Shown here: one piece after another, positions 30,301 to 40,422 of the stretch
Numbering within the stretch: position 1 is the first letter of the stretch
How the letters are laid out: each line of letters starts with the position of its first letter
Origin: Streptomyces caniscabiei
Lineage (GTDB): Bacteria > Actinomycetota > Actinomycetes > Streptomycetales > Streptomycetaceae
Reading direction: 5' to 3'
Assembly: GCF_014930365.1 (NCBI RefSeq)
Contig: NZ_JABXWI010000003.1
Coordinates: 558,001-622,000, forward strand
Length of the DNA: 64,000 bases
The notes under the pieces: generated by a model
Databases searched by the model: none
Seen by the model: only the letters and a program-made list of their open reading frames with translations
What the model was told of the DNA's origin: nothing
Position numbers and translations under genes: made by a program

Positions 30301-33300
30301 GCCGTTCCAGACGGTCGGCGAACGCGGCGCACACCTCGTCCAGCGCCTCGGCGAAGACGGGGTCGGCGGCGTACAGCTCACGGCCCATGCCGTTGCGCTG
30401 GGCGCCCTGGCCGGTGAACAGGAAGGCGGTGCGAGTGGCGTCGGCGGCGCGGCCGGTGATCAGGTTCGCCGTCGTGTCCCCGGCGGCCAGCGCCTCCAGG
30501 GCCGTCAGGCGCTCCTCGACCGTGTCGCCCAGGACGGCGGCCCGTTCCGCGAAGGTGGTGCGGGTGGCGGCCAGCGACCGGCCGACGGCGGTGGCATCGG
30601 TGTCCGCGCCGAGCCGCGGGCGCAGCCGCGCGGCCTGGGCGCGCAGCGCCGACAGGTCGCGGGCGGACAGCAGCCAAGGGCCCGGGACGCCGATGCGGGG
30701 GCTCGGCTCGGATTCGGTCACCGGCTCGTCAGCGGGGTCGTGTTCCAGGACGACGTGCGCGTTGGTACCGCTGATCCCGAAGGAGGAGACGGCCGCCCGG
30801 CGGGGCCCCTCGCCCGTGTCGGGCCAGGGCGTGGTGTCCGTGAGAAGGGAGACAGGGCCGGCGGACCAGTCGACGTGCGGGGTGGGCTCGTCCACGTGCA
30901 GTGTCCTGGGCAGGACGCCGTGCCGCATGGCCTGCACCATCTTGATGACCCCGCCGACGCCGGCGGCGGCCTGGGCGTGCCCGATGTTGGACTTCAGCGA
31001 GCCCAGGCGGAGCGGCGCGGAGGCGTCCCGGCCACTGCCGTAGGTGGCGATGATCGCCTCGGCCTCGATCGGGTCGCCGAGCCGGGTGCCGGTGCCGTGC
31101 GCCTCCACGGCGTCCACGTCGGTGGGGGTGAGGCGGGCGTCGGCCAGGGCCTGGCGGATGACGCGCTGCTGGGCCAGCCCGCTGGGCGCGGTCAGGCCGT
31201 TGCTCGCGCCGTCCTGGTTGACCGCGGAGCCCCGGACGACGGCGAGGACCTTGTGGCCGTGGCGGCGGGCGTCGGAGAGCCGCTCGATCAGCAGCATGCC
31301 CACGCCCTCGCTCCAGCCGGTGCCGTCGGCGGCGGCCGCGAAGGACTTGCAGCGTCCGTCGGGGGCCAGGCCTCGCTGTCGGGAGAACTCCACGAACATG
31401 CCGGGCGAGGACATGACGGTGGCGCCGCCGGCCAGGGCCAGGTTGGTTTCCCCGGCGCGCAGGGACCGGATCGCGAGATGCAGGGCGACCAGGGAGGACG
31501 AGCAGGCCGTGTCGACCGTCACCGCCGGGCCGAGCAGACCGAGCTGGTAGGCGATGCGCCCCGACATCACACTGGATGTGCTCCCGGTGAGGACGTGGCC
31601 GTGGACGCTGTGCGGCGCGTCCTGCAGCCTGGGCCCGTACTCCAGCGCGGTCGCGCCGACGAAGACGCCGGTGCGGGTGCCGTGCAGGGAGGCGGGCAGT
31701 ACGCCGGCGCGTTCGACGGCCTCCCACGAGGTCTCCAGCAACAGCCGCTGCTGCGGGTCCATGGCCAGGGCCTCACGCGGCGAGATGCCGAAGAAGGCGG
31801 CGTCGAACTCCCCGGCGTCGTGCAGGAATCCGCCGTGGCTCACGGCGCTCTTGCCCTGCCTGCCGGGGTCGGGGTCGTACAGGTCGGCGTCCCAGCCCCG
31901 GTTGTCGGGGAAGGCGGAGACGGCGTCGATCTCGTCGACGAGGAGCCGCCACAGGTCTTCCGGTGACGCGACGTCGCCGGGGTAGCGGCAGGCCATGCCG
32001 ATGATCGCGATGGGCTCGTCGTCCGCGGTGCCGGGGCCTTCGGAACCCTCGTGCCCGGCGCCGAGGAGTTCGGCCGTGACGAACTCGGCGAGATCGGCGG
32101 GCGTGGGGTGGTCGAAGAGCGCTCCGGTGGGCAGCCGGAGGCCGGTCGCGGCGGCCAGGGAGGCACGCAGTTCGGTGAGCATCAGGGAGCTGAAGCCCAG
32201 CTCCCCGAAGGCGGTGCGGGGGGAGACGTGCTCGTCGGGAGCGTAGGCCAGTACGGCCCTGATGTGGGCGTCGACGAGGTCGCGCACGGCACGTGCGCGG
32301 TCGGCGGCGGGCAGTTCCGCCAGGTGTGCGCCCAGCTCCCCGCGCGGGCTCGGCACGGTGTCGGCGTCCGTGCCCTCCACACCGGCGGGGGCCGTCGGCG
32401 CCTCGGCGGGCTCGGGCGGCCCGGCTTGCGGGGTGTGCGCCGTGCCGGCGCGCGCGGTGGTGTCGAACCAGTGGTGCCTGCGCTGGAAGGCGTAGGTCGG
32501 CAGGTCGACACGTCGGGGGCCGTGCGCCTCGTACAGGGCGCCCCAGTCCACCTCCGCACCGTGGACGAACGCCGTGGCCAGCGCGGTCAGCAGGCTCTGC
32601 GGCTCGGGCCGGCCGCGGCGCAGCACGGAGACGGCCGTGGCGGCGTCGGGGTCCTGGAGGCTGTCGTGGGTGAGCGCGGACAGGACGCTGTCGGGCCCGA
32701 CCTCGACGAAGGTGGTGACGCCTTCCGCCTCCAGTCCGCGGATGCCGTCGGCGAAGCGGACGGTCTGCCGGATGTGGCGGACCCAGTACCCCGGGGTGGT
32801 CAGGTCCCGCTCGTCGGCGAGCGCGCCGGTGAGGTTGGAGACCACGGGGATGGCCGGGGCGCGGAAGGTGAGGCCGGAGATCGCCTCGTGGAACTCGTCG
32901 AGCACGTCGTCCATGTGCGGCGAGTGGAAGGCGTGGCTGACGGTGAGCCGCGTGGTCTTGCGGCCCTGCGCGCGCAGCCGCTCGGCGACGGCCTCGGCCG
33001 CCTCGGCGTCGCCGGAGATCACGGTGGAGCGCGGGGAGTTGACGGCGGCGACAGCCACCGTCCCCTGATGGTCCGCGAGCAGGGCGGAGACCTCGTCCTC
33101 CGTCGCCTGTACGGCGATCATCGCGCCGCCGGCCGCGGCGGACTGCATCAGCCGGGCGCGCGCGGTGATCAGGACGGCCGCGTCGGCCAGGTCCAGGACG
33201 CCGGCCACGTGGGCGGCCGTGACCTCGCCCACGGAGTGGCCCGCGACGCGGTCAGGGCGGACGCCGAAGGACTCCAGGAGCCGGAAGAGCGCCACCTCCA

Positions 33301-35107
33301 CGGCGAACAGGGCGGGCTGCGTCTGTGCCGTCTCGTCCAGGCCGTCGCCGGTGCGCACGGTGTCCGCCACCGGTCGGTCCAGATACGGGTCGAGGGCGGC
33401 GGCCACCTCGTCGAACGCCGCCGCGTAGACGGGGAACGCCTCGTACAGCTCCTGTCCCATGCCGAGGTGCTGGGCGCCCTGCCCGGTGAACAGGAAGGCC
33501 GTACGTCCCGCACGGACGCTGCCGGTGACCACGGCGGGTGACGGGGAGTTCCCGGCGAGTGCGGCGGTGCCCGCGAGCAGGCCCGGTGCGTCGGGTGAGA
33601 GGACCACGGCGCGATGCCGCAGGACGGCTCGGGTACGGGCCAGGGACCAGCCCACGTCGACGGGTGAGGCCTTGGTGACGGCCGGGGAGCTGCGCAGCCG
33701 GTCCGCCTGGGCGCGCAGGGCCGCCTGGTCGGCGCCCGAGATCACCCAGGGCAGCACGGGTGGCACTGTGCCGGCCCGGCGCAGTTCCGTGACGCTCGCC
33801 ACGGGGTTCTCGGCGACCACGACATGGCAGTTGGTGCCGCCCATGCCGAAGGAGCTGACGCCGGCCACCAGGGGGCGCCCGGGGTCGGGCCAGGCGGTCA
33901 GTTCCCCCTGCACGCGCAGGCCCAGCTCGCCCAGGTTGATGGCGGGGTTGGGGGTCTCGAAGTTCAGGCTGGGCGGCAGGGCGCGATGGTGGATGCTCAG
34001 GAGGGTCTTGATGAGCCCGGCGATACCCGCCGCGCCCTCCAGATGCCCGATGTTGGTCTTCACCGAGCCGACGCGCAGAGGTTCACCAACCGGTCGTCCT
34101 GCACAGGCGCCGAGGGCCGAACCCACCGCCGTGGCCTCGATGGGGTCGCCGACGGGGGTGCCGGTGCCGTGCAGCTCCACGTACTGCACGTCCTCCACGT
34201 CGACGCGGGCCCTTTCGCGGGCGGTGCTCAGGACCTGTTCCTGGGCGATCCGGCCCGGCACTGTCAGATGAGTGGCGGCACCGTCGTGGTTGACCGCGCT
34301 GCCGCGGATGACGCCGTAGATCCGGTTGCCGTCGGTCAGGGCCGCCCGGAGCGTCTTCAGTACGACGACGCCGCCGCCCTCGCCGGGCACGAAGCCGTTG
34401 GCGCGCGCGTCGAAGGTGTACGTGGTCCCGTCCGGGGACAGCGCGCCGAACAGCTGCTCGGTGACTGTGTGCTCGGCGAGCAGGTTGAGGTTCACCCCGG
34501 CGGCGAGCGCGGCGGTGGACTCGCCGCCGCGCAGGCTCTCGCAGGCCAGGTGCACGGCGACCAGCGAGGAGGACTGGGCGGAGTCCACGGTCAAGCTCGG
34601 CCCGCGCAGCCCCAGGTGGTGGGAGACTCGGTTGGCGATCAGGCCGCGGTTGACGCCGGTCATGGTGTGCTGGGTGAGGACCTCGACGCCCTGCTGGTGG
34701 AGCAGGGTGGTGTAGTCGTCGCGCAGGGTCCCCACGAACACGGCGGTCCTGCTGTCCCGCAGGGACACCGGCACGATGCCCGCGTCCTCCAGAGCCTCCC
34801 AGGCGAGTTCCAGGACGAGCCGCTGCTGCGGGTCCATGGCGGCCGCCTCGCGGGGCGAGACGGCGAAGAAGGCGGCATCGAAGCCGCCCACGTCCGGCAG
34901 GAATCCGCCGCGCGTGATCGCGAGGGGCACGGCCGGGTCGAAGCGACCCTCGGGTACGTCGGTGATGGCACTGCTGCCGCTGCGCAGCAGCTCCCAGAAC
35001 TCCGCGGCGGACGGGGCCCCGGGGAATCGGCAGGAGAGTCCCACGACGGCGATCGGCTCGTCGTGCCCGGGATAGCCGTCAACGACCGCCGGACCATGCT
35101 CGCTCAT
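21350..35107 (-). CDS. Type I PKS, loading module plus modules 1 and 2
   Basis: 4,585 residues; start at the second ATG of an ATGATG pair, 6 bp after GGAAG. Loading: KSQ (DSAQSSS near 178, Gln for Cys, so it decarboxylates malonyl to acetyl), AT with HAFH (malonyl) near 725, ACP near 970 whose motif is GFSSL instead of GFDSL. Module 1: KS Cys near 1200, malonyl AT (HAFH near 1752), intact DH ([10 protein letters not shown] near 1959; [10 protein letters not shown]), intact B-type KR (VLDD; NYAAAN near 2532), ACP. Module 2: KS Cys near 2932, malonyl AT (HAFH near 3492), intact DH ([21 protein letters not shown]), intact B-type KR (VLDD; NYAAGN), ACP near 4459. The C-terminal docking tail ends [12 protein letters not shown]. 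No ER domain is present, so the expected product is a hexadienoyl thioester passed to module 3. Confidence 0.95.
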   Translation of the reverse strand: MSEHGPAVVDGYPGHDEPIAVVGLSCRFPGAPSAAEFWELLRSGSSAITDVPEGRFDPAVPLAITRGGFLPDVGGFDAAFFAVSPREAAAMDPQQRLVLELAWEALEDAGIVPVSLRDSRTAVFVGTLRDDYTTLLHQQGVEVLTQHTMTGVNRGLIANRVSHHLGLRGPSLTVDSAQSSSLVAVHLACESLRGGESTAALAAGVNLNLLAEHTVTEQLFGALSPDGTTYTFDARANGFVPGEGGGVVVLKTLRAALTDGNRIYGVIRGSAVNHDGAATHLTVPGRIAQEQVLSTARERARVDVEDVQYVELHGTGTPVGDPIEATAVGSALGACAGRPVGEPLRVGSVKTNIGHLEGAAGIAGLIKTLLSIHHRALPPSLNFETPNPAINLGELGLRVQGELTAWPDPGRPLVAGVSSFGMGGTNCHVVVAENPVASVTELRRAGTVPPVLPWVISGADQAALRAQADRLRSSPAVTKASPVDVGWSLARTRAVLRHRAVVLSPDAPGLLAGTAALAGNSPSPAVVTGSVRAGRTAFLFTGQGAQHLGMGQELYEAFPVYAAAFDEVAAALDPYLDRPVADTVRTGDGLDETAQTQPALFAVEVALFRLLESFGVRPDRVAGHSVGEVTAAHVAGVLDLADAAVLITARARLMQSAAAGGAMIAVQATEDEVSALLADHQGTVAVAAVNSPRSTVISGDAEAAEAVAERLRAQGRKTTRLTVSHAFHSPHMDDVLDEFHEAISGLTFRAPAIPVVSNLTGALADERDLTTPGYWVRHIRQTVRFADGIRGLEAEGVTTFVEVGPDSVLSALTHDSLQDPDAATAVSVLRRGRPEPQSLLTALATAFVHGAEVDWGALYEAHGPRRVDLPTYAFQRRHHWFDTTARAGTAHTPQAGPPEPAEAPTAPAGVEGTDADTVPSPRGELGAHLAELPAADRARAVRDLVDAHIRAVLAYAPDEHVSPRTAFGELGFSSLMLTELRASLAAATGLRLPTGALFDHPTPADLAEFVTAELLGAGHEGSEGPGTADDEPIAIIGMACRYPGDVASPEDLWRLLVDEIDAVSAFPDNRGWDADLYDPDPGRQGKSAVSHGGFLHDAGEFDAAFFGISPREALAMDPQQRLLLETSWEAVERAGVLPASLHGTRTGVFVGATALEYGPRLQDAPHSVHGHVLTGSTSSVMSGRIAYQLGLLGPAVTVDTACSSSLVALHLAIRSLRAGETNLALAGGATVMSSPGMFVEFSRQRGLAPDGRCKSFAAAADGTGWSEGVGMLLIERLSDARRHGHKVLAVVRGSAVNQDGASNGLTAPSGLAQQRVIRQALADARLTPTDVDAVEAHGTGTRLGDPIEAEAIIATYGSGRDASAPLRLGSLKSNIGHAQAAAGVGGVIKMVQAMRHGVLPRTLHVDEPTPHVDWSAGPVSLLTDTTPWPDTGEGPRRAAVSSFGISGTNAHVVLEHDPADEPVTESEPSPRIGVPGPWLLSARDLSALRAQAARLRPRLGADTDATAVGRSLAATRTTFAERAAVLGDTVEERLTALEALAAGDTTANLITGRAADATRTAFLFTGQGAQRNGMGRELYAADPVFAEALDEVCAAFADRLERPLRAVMFAAEDDPDAALLHRTAYTQPALFALEVALFRLLAHHGMTPDFVAGHSIGELAAAHAAGVLTLDDAAALVTARARLMASADPGGAMIAVQAAEEEVLPTLAGHEDAVSVAAVNGPRSVVISGDADTARAVAGLWRARGRQTTELRVSHAFHSPHMDGILDEFGEIAAGLDFRPAAIPLVSTVTGRLADPAELTSPDYWSGQVRAGVRFLDATRELARHGTDVFVELGPAAVLTALVHGALDDTGDHTTAVALLRQGHPETLTLAEGVARAHTAGAPLDGTGFFPGESLLDLPTYPFQREHFWLAPQPPVHPRGLGLDTADHPLLATVVELADSDDTVLTSRLSLSSHPWLADHAIEGTGLLPATAFLELAVAAGDITDAPHVEDLTLQAPLPLAPGQSVRLQVTVGGPDASGRRAFTIHAGPDTDDEARRRWTRHATGTLARHGVPAPEAGDPAPWPPATAEPEPLTDVYARLAGLGYGYGPAFQGLVAAWRDGQDLYAEIRLPEPGQDGADRFALHPALFDAALHPLVLHAASAGSGDSIRLPFAWSGVTIHATGATELRVRVSPRGTDSFALSLTDPTGAPVADVAALTLRPVARNLPATPAPATHSALYEVRWSALAPTPGQASANRVEAAEDLGAVAPADTVVVRLHDLSSPEDGGHAAVHRALRMVQEFLADERFTDARLALVTRSAIGVLPGEDVTDLAAASVWGLVRAAQSEHPDRLVLVDLDPDSTDDQLTAALATGEPQIAVRAGQLRVPRLGPTAPGTDADRTRLDPDGTVLITGGTGALGALLARHLVTEHGVRHLLLAARRGPHAPGASELAAELTDLGAQVRIAAADVTDRAALAALLDSVPQDRPLTAVVHTAGVLDDSTVLSLTPERLDAVLAPKADAARHLHELTEGLDLRAFVLFSSVTGLLGTAGQANYAAANTSLDALAQHRRAHGLPATSLAWGLWDTAHGMGAALGDTETARWERAGITPLTPERGLALFDAALAADTPLLALVPLRPARTAADATHPLLRHLAPRTRPAAARSRPTAAAASDWTRRIAQLPAEAREEAVLEFVRGKVAAVLGHTGAGAIAPERAFSDIGLDSMAAVELRNQLARATGLRLPATLVFDHPAPDAVATYLLARVVEQGKPAGTGRVRSLGGADEPIAIVGMACRYPGGVSSPEGLWRLVAGGVDAVSGFPSNRGWDLEGLYDPDPERAGSSYTRHGGFLHDADLFDPEFFGMSPREATAVDPQQRLLLETAWEAFESAGVDPGSLRGSRTGVFTGAMYDDYAARIASSAGELEGFLLAGNLSSVLSGRIAYTYGLEGPAMTVDTACSSSLVALHLAAGALRGGECDLALAGGVTVMAQPTTFVEFSRQRGLAADGRCKAFSASADGTGWSEGVGLLLVERLSDARRNGHSVLAVVRGSAVNQDGASNGLTAPNGPSQERVIRAALASARLGAADVDVVEAHGTGTTLGDPIEAQALLNTYGQERPGADRPLWLGSLKSNIGHAQAAAGVGGVIKMVQAMHHGVLPRTLHVDEPSRHVDWESGALTLLTEDRQWPAVQGRPRRAGVSSFGISGTNAHVIIEEAPQPSVPAAATPVDGATVPWILTARTPQALAAQARRLHAHVVEHAELAPTDIAYSLATGRAVLDHGAAVLGSDRTSLLDALDALADGTSSPRSVRGRAKQPGKTAFLFTGQGAQRLGMGRELYAAQPVFARALDEVCAELDARLEHPLKDVMFAEEGSARAALLDETAYTQAALFALEVALFRLFEHHGVTPHFLLGHSVGEVVAAHVSGVLGLADACVLVAERGRLMGSARSGGAMAAVEAGELEVAASLEGVDPGLGVVVVAAVNGPVATVVSGDVGAVEEVVRVWREKGVRTRRLAVSHAFHSPHMEGVLGEFREVVAGLVFGVPRIPVVSNVSGVVAGAEELASADYWVRHVREAVRFADGVRCLRERGVSRFVELGPDGTLTALTRQALDDEEPGVLAPALRKGRPETETVTGALALLWMGGADVDWSAALPAARRIPLPTYAFQHSRYWLDAPATTGDLTGLGLTAADHPLLGAAVGVAGRDETLFTGRLSLHTQPWLADHVVAGSALLPGTALLELAARAAEQVGAERVAELNLAAPLVLSAHEGVRLQVAVGAPDERSARTLDIHSRTADGDWVLNASGTLDSEQPTGGDTALVAWPPAGAEEIDLSTAYERLGEHGYAYGPAFRGLRRLWRTPGELHAEIALPDALRDSASAYLLHPAALDAALHALLPGVADDETVPARIPYAWSDVRVHAAGAAVLRVRLAVTRPQPETLEAGVTVADGAGMPVLSAGSLVLRPLARDALRLAGAGPDGLFAVRWAADVPDTGSEPDTSGWAAVGRWAHAPMPSYPDLAAGAEAGAHTVVWAPETLEEATASGPGLPAAAHRVLHRALELVRDFLTDRRLAAARLVVVTRGAVSTGAGEDVPDLAHAGLWGLLRVAQSENPDRIVLVDADPTSRTEEEFRHVADAVHSGAAQIAIRDGRLLTPRLARPTAEAGERSEPGWDRGTVLVTGATGTLGALVARHLVAEHGARRLLLLSRRGAHAPGADELRARLEELGAVVDFAACDVADRAELAAVLDRVPRAAPLCAVVHTAGVLDDTVIGDLTTDRLDAVVRPKIDAAWNLHELTRELPLSAFVLYSSVAGLIGNAGQANYAAGNTFLDALAAHRRASGLPGTSVAWGLWQESSTISGGLSQADLRRLARLGLRPLPSDTAMDLFDAAVVGPEAVTAAVHLDTQVLRRQGERAHPLLRHLAPAASRRTTGANDRSSDSTSSLVRQLAALGPDERVAALADVVRAQAADVLGHAGQDAVDSERSFQELGFDSLTAVELRNKLNAATGLRLPSTLVFDYPTPAALAGHLAGEITAGEEPATPAGPVLSVLARARTAIEALAAGDEAGRTQVASSLRELLRLAEGAPPAAGDGAGDPAGEPDLDSATDEELFALLDELD
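24355..24964. repeat. AT-coding segment duplicated in module 3, copy 2
   Basis: Partner of 18705-19314, offset 5,650 bp. It encodes the same AT stretch including GHSVGE and HAFH in module 2. Confidence 0.85.
25741..26180. repeat. KS-coding segment shared by modules 2, 3 and 4
   Basis: About 440 bp nearly identical to 20094-20533 (module 3), with most of it also present in module 4 from about 14609. A handful of single-base differences were seen. Confidence 0.75.
26468..26829. repeat. KS N-terminal coding segment duplicated in module 3, copy 2
   Basis: Partner of 20821-21182, offset 5,647 bp. A variable island of about 140 bp separates it from the next shared block. Confidence 0.82.
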
Positions 35108-35222
35108 CATGAACTTCCGCTGCCCTTTCACTACTGGATTTCCCATGCGGGCCGACCTGGCGTTTTCGCGGGGCGGTCGGATTCCAGCGCCCGCACACCA
35201 CGCGATGGTCAGATATTCGGAA

Positions 35223-35243
35223 TTCACCACACGCTGTGGTGAA
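35223..35243. terminator. 9-bp perfect hairpin between aminotransferase and PKS A
   Basis: TTCACCACA and TGTGGTGAA flank a 3-nt loop, starting 7 bp after the aminotransferase stop on the minus strand. It has no following T-run. It could be an intercistronic attenuator, an mRNA-stabilising stem or an operator for PKS transcription. Confidence 0.5.
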
Positions 35244-35249
35244 GGACGA

Positions 35250-36839
35250 TCAGGAGACGAGAACCAGACGGTCGCCGGCCTGGTCGCGCACCAGGGCGCA
35301 CACGTCCCGCAGGGCGTGTTCCAGACGGTCGATCTCCTCGTCGGTGAGCAGGACGGACGGCTCGAAGCGCAGCGTGTGCACGGCGCTGGCGGTCGGGAAG
35401 GTCCGGATGTCGTGCGCGTGCAGGAGGTGCCCGGCGACGACGTAGCCGAACAGCGAGGAGCGGGCGGCCTCCCGCAGCCTGTCGTCGGCGGCGTCGGACT
35501 GGTCGTGGAACTCGAAGCCCAGCATCAGGCCATGTCCGCGCACCTCCTTGACCACGTCCGGGAAGTCGCTGCGGATCCCGTGCAGCATCCCGGCCAGCGC
35601 GGTACCGCGCTCTTGCGCGAGGCGGTAGCCGCGGCCGCCGTCGGCCTCCAGCATGTCGAGGACCTTGAGGGCGATGTGGCAGGAGAAGCTGTCCTTGGCG
35701 AAGGTGGAGCTGTGCAGCAGCTCGAACTCGGGGCGGTAGCGTCCTTCACGCACCAGCGTCACGGACGCTTTGGCGATGCCACCGCCCAGGGACTTGGCGA
35801 AGACGTAGTAGTCGCCGCGCAGGCCGAGGCGGGTGGCACCCAGGAAGGTGCCGGTGCGGCCCAGGCCGCTCTGGATCTCGTCGATGACGACGGGGCAGTC
35901 GGCCTCTTCGGCGAACGCCTCGACCTCTTGGGCGAATTCGGCCGACAGCGGCCGGATGCCGCCCTCGCCCTGGATCGGTTCCAGCAGAAAAGCGCAGATG
36001 GTGTGGTGGTCGCGTTCGACCAGCCGGACAGTGCCGTCCTGCACGGCCGGCTCCAGGAGCGTGCCACGCTCTTCCTGGAGCACCTCCTTGAGCGCCTCGG
36101 GGCGGTCGCAGGGCACGAACCGGGCCTGCGCGCCGAGCGCCGCGAACGGGGTGCGGTAGGACTCGTTGTGCGTCAGCTGGACGCTGCCCATCAGCTTTCC
36201 GTGGAAGCCCGCCTTCAGGGCCACGAACACGGGGGGCTTCCCACGCCGCAGCTGGTTGCGACGTGCGATCTCCTCGATCAGCAGGTCGGCCACGTCCTGT
36301 TCCGCCGTGGGGCGGGGCAGGCCCAGGCGGGTCCACAGGGTGTCCGGCACCGTGGCCGCTCCCGCCCGCACGGTCTCCCGTACGCGCCGTGCGCTCGCCT
36401 CGATCTCCTCGAAGACCTTCGACAGGCGCATCACCCGGTCCAGTTCGGCATGTTTGAGCGCCACTTCGATGCCTTCGGCGCCGCTGTTCGCGAAGGTGGC
36501 GTAGTACGGCTCGTCGGAGCCGGTCTCCCGGTGGATGATCCGGTTGAGTTCGGCGGCGAGCCGGTTCGCGTACGGGTGCGAGGAGAACTGCGCGAGCACC
36601 GGGGTCTGTTCATCGAGGAGTTCCCGTGCGTGGGCCACGATGTCGGGATGGTTGTGCCCGAAAATCAGTGCCCCGTACCCGGCCGCGTAGTCGAGGACGG
36701 GTATCTCCTCTCCGTTCGCGCCTTTGCGGTAGAGCGTGTTGCCGCTCGCGCGCACGTACTCGACATCGAGACCGGCCGTGGAAAGCAGCCTACGCAAATT
36801 GGGTTCCGCGAGCTCGCGGACCACGGGTTCGGAATTCAT
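35250..36839 (-). CDS. Class III PLP-dependent aminotransferase
   Basis: 529 residues, somewhat longer than the usual 430-460 of class III omega-transaminases. Seen: [14 protein letters not shown] (PLP phosphate site), the Asp of [14 protein letters not shown] that contacts the pyridine nitrogen, and the Schiff-base Lys in [11 protein letters not shown]. The start ATG at 36839 overlaps the SARP stop (ATGA). In established polyketide alkaloid pathways (for example coelimycin, cyclizidine, streptazone) an aminotransferase of this kind aminates the aldehyde made by a PKS terminal reductase. The TD domain of the last PKS here makes that the best reading; the amine would then cyclise on the module 3 ketone. 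Confidence 0.92.
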   Translation of the reverse strand: MNSEPVVRELAEPNLRRLLSTAGLDVEYVRASGNTLYRKGANGEEIPVLDYAAGYGALIFGHNHPDIVAHARELLDEQTPVLAQFSSHPYANRLAAELNRIIHRETGSDEPYYATFANSGAEGIEVALKHAELDRVMRLSKVFEEIEASARRVRETVRAGAATVPDTLWTRLGLPRPTAEQDVADLLIEEIARRNQLRRGKPPVFVALKAGFHGKLMGSVQLTHNESYRTPFAALGAQARFVPCDRPEALKEVLQEERGTLLEPAVQDGTVRLVERDHHTICAFLLEPIQGEGGIRPLSAEFAQEVEAFAEEADCPVVIDEIQSGLGRTGTFLGATRLGLRGDYYVFAKSLGGGIAKASVTLVREGRYRPEFELLHSSTFAKDSFSCHIALKVLDMLEADGGRGYRLAQERGTALAGMLHGIRSDFPDVVKEVRGHGLMLGFEFHDQSDAADDRLREAARSSLFGYVVAGHLLHAHDIRTFPTASAVHTLRFEPSVLLTDEEIDRLEHALRDVCALVRDQAGDRLVLVS

Positions 36840-39250
36840 GCCACTCCTTTTCGGATGCCCCGGAGACGCTTCCTGACATCCTGTTCCAGGTCGTCCCAGC
36901 GCGCGGTCACAGCGAGGTCATTCCGCACGGCCGGTGGCGGAGTGGTCGCCGGATTACCGGATATGTGCTGGGGCCGTTGCCGACGAGCGGCCGACAGGAG
37001 CAGTGTCGTCAGTTGCTCGCCGGTGGCCCGCGCGGGCCGCACCAGAGTCACCGACGTGGTGTGTCTCCTGCCGCCGGCCCAGGTCGGCCGGCGCAGCAGC
37101 AGTTCGGGCGTCGCGGCCGCGACCAGGAACAGGCGCCCTGATTCCGCGGAGCCGACGAGATCCTCGATGGCGTCCAGCACCCGGTCGTCGGCGCGGTGCA
37201 GGTCGTCGACACACAGCACCAGCAGTGTGTGCCGGGTCGCCGTGAGGAACAACTCCCGCCAGGCGTCGAGCACGTCGCTCATCGCGTCCGCTCCGGCAGG
37301 CGCCCTGTGCGTGGCATCGTGCACCGCGAGGAGCGGGGCGAGCCGGGACGACATGCGCTGCGCCGCCGCGGGAGAGCCGACGACCGCGCGCGCCCTGTCC
37401 GCCAGGGCGTCGCGTGCGGCTTCCGGTGTGGTGCCGGGCCCGATGCCGCAGAAAGCCGACAGGATCTCGGCCTGGGCCCGCAGGGGATGGTCGGTGGGCG
37501 TCGCAGGTGAATTGCCGGTCAGGAACAGCGGCGCGTCCGGCCGGCTGCCGAGCCACCGGCCGAACTCCCTGAGCAACTCGCTCTTTCCCGAGCCGCCCTC
37601 ACCCAGGAGCGTGACCAGATGGGGAACCAGACGGTGCCGGGTCCGCTTCAACAAGCCCTGAAGCACCTCCAGTTCAAGGGCCCGGCCGGAGTTCCTGGCG
37701 TCGGCGGCGGGCCGCTCCCGCACTTCGAACGCCTGCCACGAAGCGGGCGAGGTCGCGGTGGGCAGGTAGGAGACGGCGTTCTCGGTGGCCGTCCGGACCG
37801 CGTCGCTGGCCCATACCTGTCCGGCAGGCACCTCGGCCAGCAGGAACTGGGAATCGTCGAGCGTCGCCCCGACCACCGTGGGCACGCCGTCCTGGCCGCG
37901 GCGGCGCATCCGCACCTCCCCCATGGTGACGCAGACGTGCACGGTCAGCCGCAACTGCCCGGCGTCGCGGGGCGTGGCGACATTCAGGACGTCACGCACA
38001 GCGAGTGCCGCCAGGGTGGCCTGCCGGACGTCGTCCGTGCCCGTCTCGTCCAGGCCGAACACGGCCAGCGACACCGACCCCAGACAGGCCGTCACGGTCC
38101 CCCCGAATCGTTCGATCTGTTCCCTGACGACTTCGGCCGCGCCGTCCAGCAGCTCGTCCAGGTCGTCACGGGCCTCGGCCCCCGGCTCCTGGGCGATCCG
38201 GGTGCGCACGGAGACCACGCTGACCGTGCGGCGGTCGCTCCCGGTCTGCGGCCCGGACGCGGCGGGAGCGTCGGAGACGGATGCGGCAGCCGTGAACGGG
38301 CTGTCCGGGATGTCCGTCCCGGAGCTGTTCAGCCCGGAGCTGTTCAGCCCGGTGCCGTCGCTCGGAACGGACGCGGGTTTCCGGCCGCTGGAGGGCACCA
38401 GCGCGGGACGCAGTCGGACACCGGGCCGTGCGGCCCGCGCGTCCGGTCCGGCCAGGGCCCCCCGTTGGACGGGGCGGTCCATCGACAGGGACGGGTCCTG
38501 AGTGAGGATCGCCTGCTGGAGCTGCTGAAGACCACGGCCGGGTTCCAGACCCAGGTTCTCCACCAGCGCCGCGCGCACCTGGCTGTAGGCATGGAGTGCT
38601 TCGGCCTGCCGGCCGCACCGGTACAACGCGAGCATCAGCTGTGCAGCTGATCGTTCCCGCAGCGGCTCGGCCTGCACCATGGTCTCCAGTTCGGGCAGGA
38701 TCTCGTAGTGGCGACCGCACAGCAGCTGGGCGTCGAAGTAGTCCTCCGTGACATCGAGCCGGGTGCTCTGCACGGCCGCCAGTTCGGGCCAGTCCAGACC
38801 GGCCTCCACCAGATCGGCCAGGGCGGGTCCCCGCCACAGAGCCAGCGCCTCGCGCAGCAGCCCGGCCGCCGCCCGCGCGTCGCCCTCGGCCTGTTTCCGC
38901 CGGCCGAGGCCCACCCAGGTGTGGAACAGATGGAGGTCGACCTGCTCCGGATCCACGCGCAGCACATATCCGGGGGCCTGCGTCAGCAGCGAGGGAGCGT
39001 CGTCGCCGTCGACACCGCGGGACGAGGCGAGCACGCCGCGCAGCCCGTAGACCGCGTTCTGCAGTATCTTCCGGGCGGTCGTCGGCGCCTCCTCGACACC
39101 CCACAGGGCGTTCAGCAGTCGGCTGGTGGCGACCACCCGGTTGGCCTGAAGCAGCAGATACCCGAGAGTGGCGCGTTGTTTCGTTCCGCCGAGAGCGACG
39201 GTCCGCTCATCGACGACGACTTCCATCGGACCCAACAACCGGAATTGCAT
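36836..39250 (-). CDS. SARP-type pathway regulator with cyclase-like and AAA ATPase domains
   Basis: 804 residues. Order: winged-helix DNA-binding domain (residues 1-95, MQFRLLGPMEVV and TKQRATLGYLLL), bacterial transcriptional activation domain (about 100-250), a disordered Ser/Pro linker, a region resembling class III nucleotide cyclases (about 340-530: RRTVSVVSVRTR, FGGTVTACLG, LTVHVCVTMGEVRM) whose metal-binding aspartates are not evident, and an AAA ATPase (Walker A GEGGSGKS, Walker B LLVLCVDDLHRAD). The layout resembles PimR-type SARP fusions. Start: ATG at 39250 after GGGGGAACG. It overlaps the aminotransferase gene, so activator and pathway are co-transcribed; SARPs normally bind heptameric repeats near cluster promoters, which I could not locate with confidence. 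Confidence 0.88.
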   Translation of the reverse strand: MQFRLLGPMEVVVDERTVALGGTKQRATLGYLLLQANRVVATSRLLNALWGVEEAPTTARKILQNAVYGLRGVLASSRGVDGDDAPSLLTQAPGYVLRVDPEQVDLHLFHTWVGLGRRKQAEGDARAAAGLLREALALWRGPALADLVEAGLDWPELAAVQSTRLDVTEDYFDAQLLCGRHYEILPELETMVQAEPLRERSAAQLMLALYRCGRQAEALHAYSQVRAALVENLGLEPGRGLQQLQQAILTQDPSLSMDRPVQRGALAGPDARAARPGVRLRPALVPSSGRKPASVPSDGTGLNSSGLNSSGTDIPDSPFTAAASVSDAPAASGPQTGSDRRTVSVVSVRTRIAQEPGAEARDDLDELLDGAAEVVREQIERFGGTVTACLGSVSLAVFGLDETGTDDVRQATLAALAVRDVLNVATPRDAGQLRLTVHVCVTMGEVRMRRRGQDGVPTVVGATLDDSQFLLAEVPAGQVWASDAVRTATENAVSYLPTATSPASWQAFEVRERPAADARNSGRALELEVLQGLLKRTRHRLVPHLVTLLGEGGSGKSELLREFGRWLGSRPDAPLFLTGNSPATPTDHPLRAQAEILSAFCGIGPGTTPEAARDALADRARAVVGSPAAAQRMSSRLAPLLAVHDATHRAPAGADAMSDVLDAWRELFLTATRHTLLVLCVDDLHRADDRVLDAIEDLVGSAESGRLFLVAAATPELLLRRPTWAGGRRHTTSVTLVRPARATGEQLTTLLLSAARRQRPQHISGNPATTPPPAVRNDLAVTARWDDLEQDVRKRLRGIRKGVA

Positions 39251-39363
39251 CGTTCCCCCAGATCAACAACCGAGCGGTCAAAATCCGGTCATCATCCTGC
39301 AAGGAAGTGATCCAAGCCCACACAAATCTGATACAAGCTCCAACCAACGCCGTCACCCGGCTG
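39251..39363 (-). promoter_or_regulatory. AT-richer gap upstream of the SARP gene
   Basis: 113 bp with clearly lower GC than the surroundings, running from the KASIII-like stop to the SARP start. It probably contains a promoter. TTGTAT and TTGGAT-like elements are present on the minus strand, but no spacing is convincing. Confidence 0.35.
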
Positions 39364-40356
39364 TCAGAGCATCTCCAGTACCGCGCACCCGAGACCGTCG
39401 ACGGAACCGCTCCCGACCAGCACCGCCTTGTCCCCCGCAGCGAGTTCGGCGGACTCCAGCAGATGAATGAGACCTGCCACCTGGTCACCGGACGGCAGAT
39501 GCCCCACCCCGGCGCCCCAGTCCCACGTGGTGCGCTTCTCGTCGACACCCCACGCCGCGCGCCTGTCCCAGCGTTGCAGTCCGGAGCCCAGGTGCGGGAA
39601 GACGAACCGCGCGATGTCGTCGACCCCGAGCCCCGAATCCGTCAGAGCCCGCTCCACGACCTCACGCTCCCGGTCGGCCGGCGGCGCCGCGAGGTCGTCG
39701 GGACGGACCGCCGTCGCTGCCACCGTGTCATGTGCCCGTTCCCGTACGGCGGCCGGAATCCGCCACGGCAGGTCGGAGCGCAGCAGACACTGCGGCTGCT
39801 CCTCCACCACCGTGGTGGCCAGAACACGCGCCACTCCGCCGCCGGTTCTCAGCACCACGCCCGTCGCACCGTCGGCGAGCACTCGGCCCGGCCCCGCACG
39901 AAACCGGTCGCCGGTGCGCGCGTCCGCGCAGTCGCCGGTGGTGATCACCGCGGCTGTCATGTCCGGGGACGCGGAGAGATACCGGGCCGCCAGATGTAGA
40001 CCCACGACGCCGCTGCCGGCGGCGCCGCGGACCTCCAGCGGGGTCGCGCGTGGGCACCGGAGCGCCTGCCGTACCCCCTCGGCACGGCAGCCGGCCTCCT
40101 CGGCCGACCAGGAGGAGGCATGCAGGACCAGGTCCACGTCACCGGCCGGCACACCCGAGCGGCGCCGTGCCAGGTCGGCGGCCCGCGCCACGAGGCCCGG
40201 CAGCGCCCCGTCCTCCGCCACGCGCACCGCGCGGTAGGCGTCCCGCCGGCACTGGCGGGCGTCGTACCACCCGGCGGCGACAGCTCGATGGACGTCCTGG
40301 CTGTGCCCGAGCGACATCGCGGCCGCGCCGATGAACAGACCGTCCCAGCGCGTCAC
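39364..40356 (-). CDS. KASIII-like protein lacking the usual nucleophilic Cys
   Basis: 330 residues from a GTG at 40356 (site AAGGTGGTGAG). It resembles the KASIII-like acyltransferase group known from antibiotic clusters (CerJ/ChlB6, DpsC), not primary FabH. The nucleophile region reads EVRGAAGSGVVG; aligned with that group, the Cys position is Ala, with a Ser two residues later. The catalytic His appears kept (FVFPHLGSG), and the third site is GHLPSGD, as in the Cys-His-Asp acyltransferases. It could use Ser as DpsC does, act as a noncatalytic or cyclisation factor, or be inactive. It lies between the thioesterase and the SARP gene. The product of its reaction is unknown. Confidence 0.75.
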   Translation of the reverse strand: MTRWDGLFIGAAAMSLGHSQDVHRAVAAGWYDARQCRRDAYRAVRVAEDGALPGLVARAADLARRRSGVPAGDVDLVLHASSWSAEEAGCRAEGVRQALRCPRATPLEVRGAAGSGVVGLHLAARYLSASPDMTAAVITTGDCADARTGDRFRAGPGRVLADGATGVVLRTGGGVARVLATTVVEEQPQCLLRSDLPWRIPAAVRERAHDTVAATAVRPDDLAAPPADREREVVERALTDSGLGVDDIARFVFPHLGSGLQRWDRRAAWGVDEKRTTWDWGAGVGHLPSGDQVAGLIHLLESAELAAGDKAVLVGSGSVDGLGCAVLEML

Positions 40357-40422
40357 ACGCTCACCACCTTCACCTCACGGACAGCGCCCGGGCCGGAGCG
40401 CAGCGGCTCGGCCGGGCACCGG

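Noticed and set aside
35111..35222. SARP heptameric direct repeats upstream of PKS A
   Set aside because: I looked for spaced TCGAG-like heptamers and found no convincing pair; without a motif scan this stays unsupported.
981..35242. Very long ORFs antisense to the PKS genes, up to more than 1,900 codons
   Set aside because: They are shadows caused by high GC. They lack recognisable domains, run in low-complexity Arg/Gly/Pro/His text, and sit opposite clearly conserved PKS domains.
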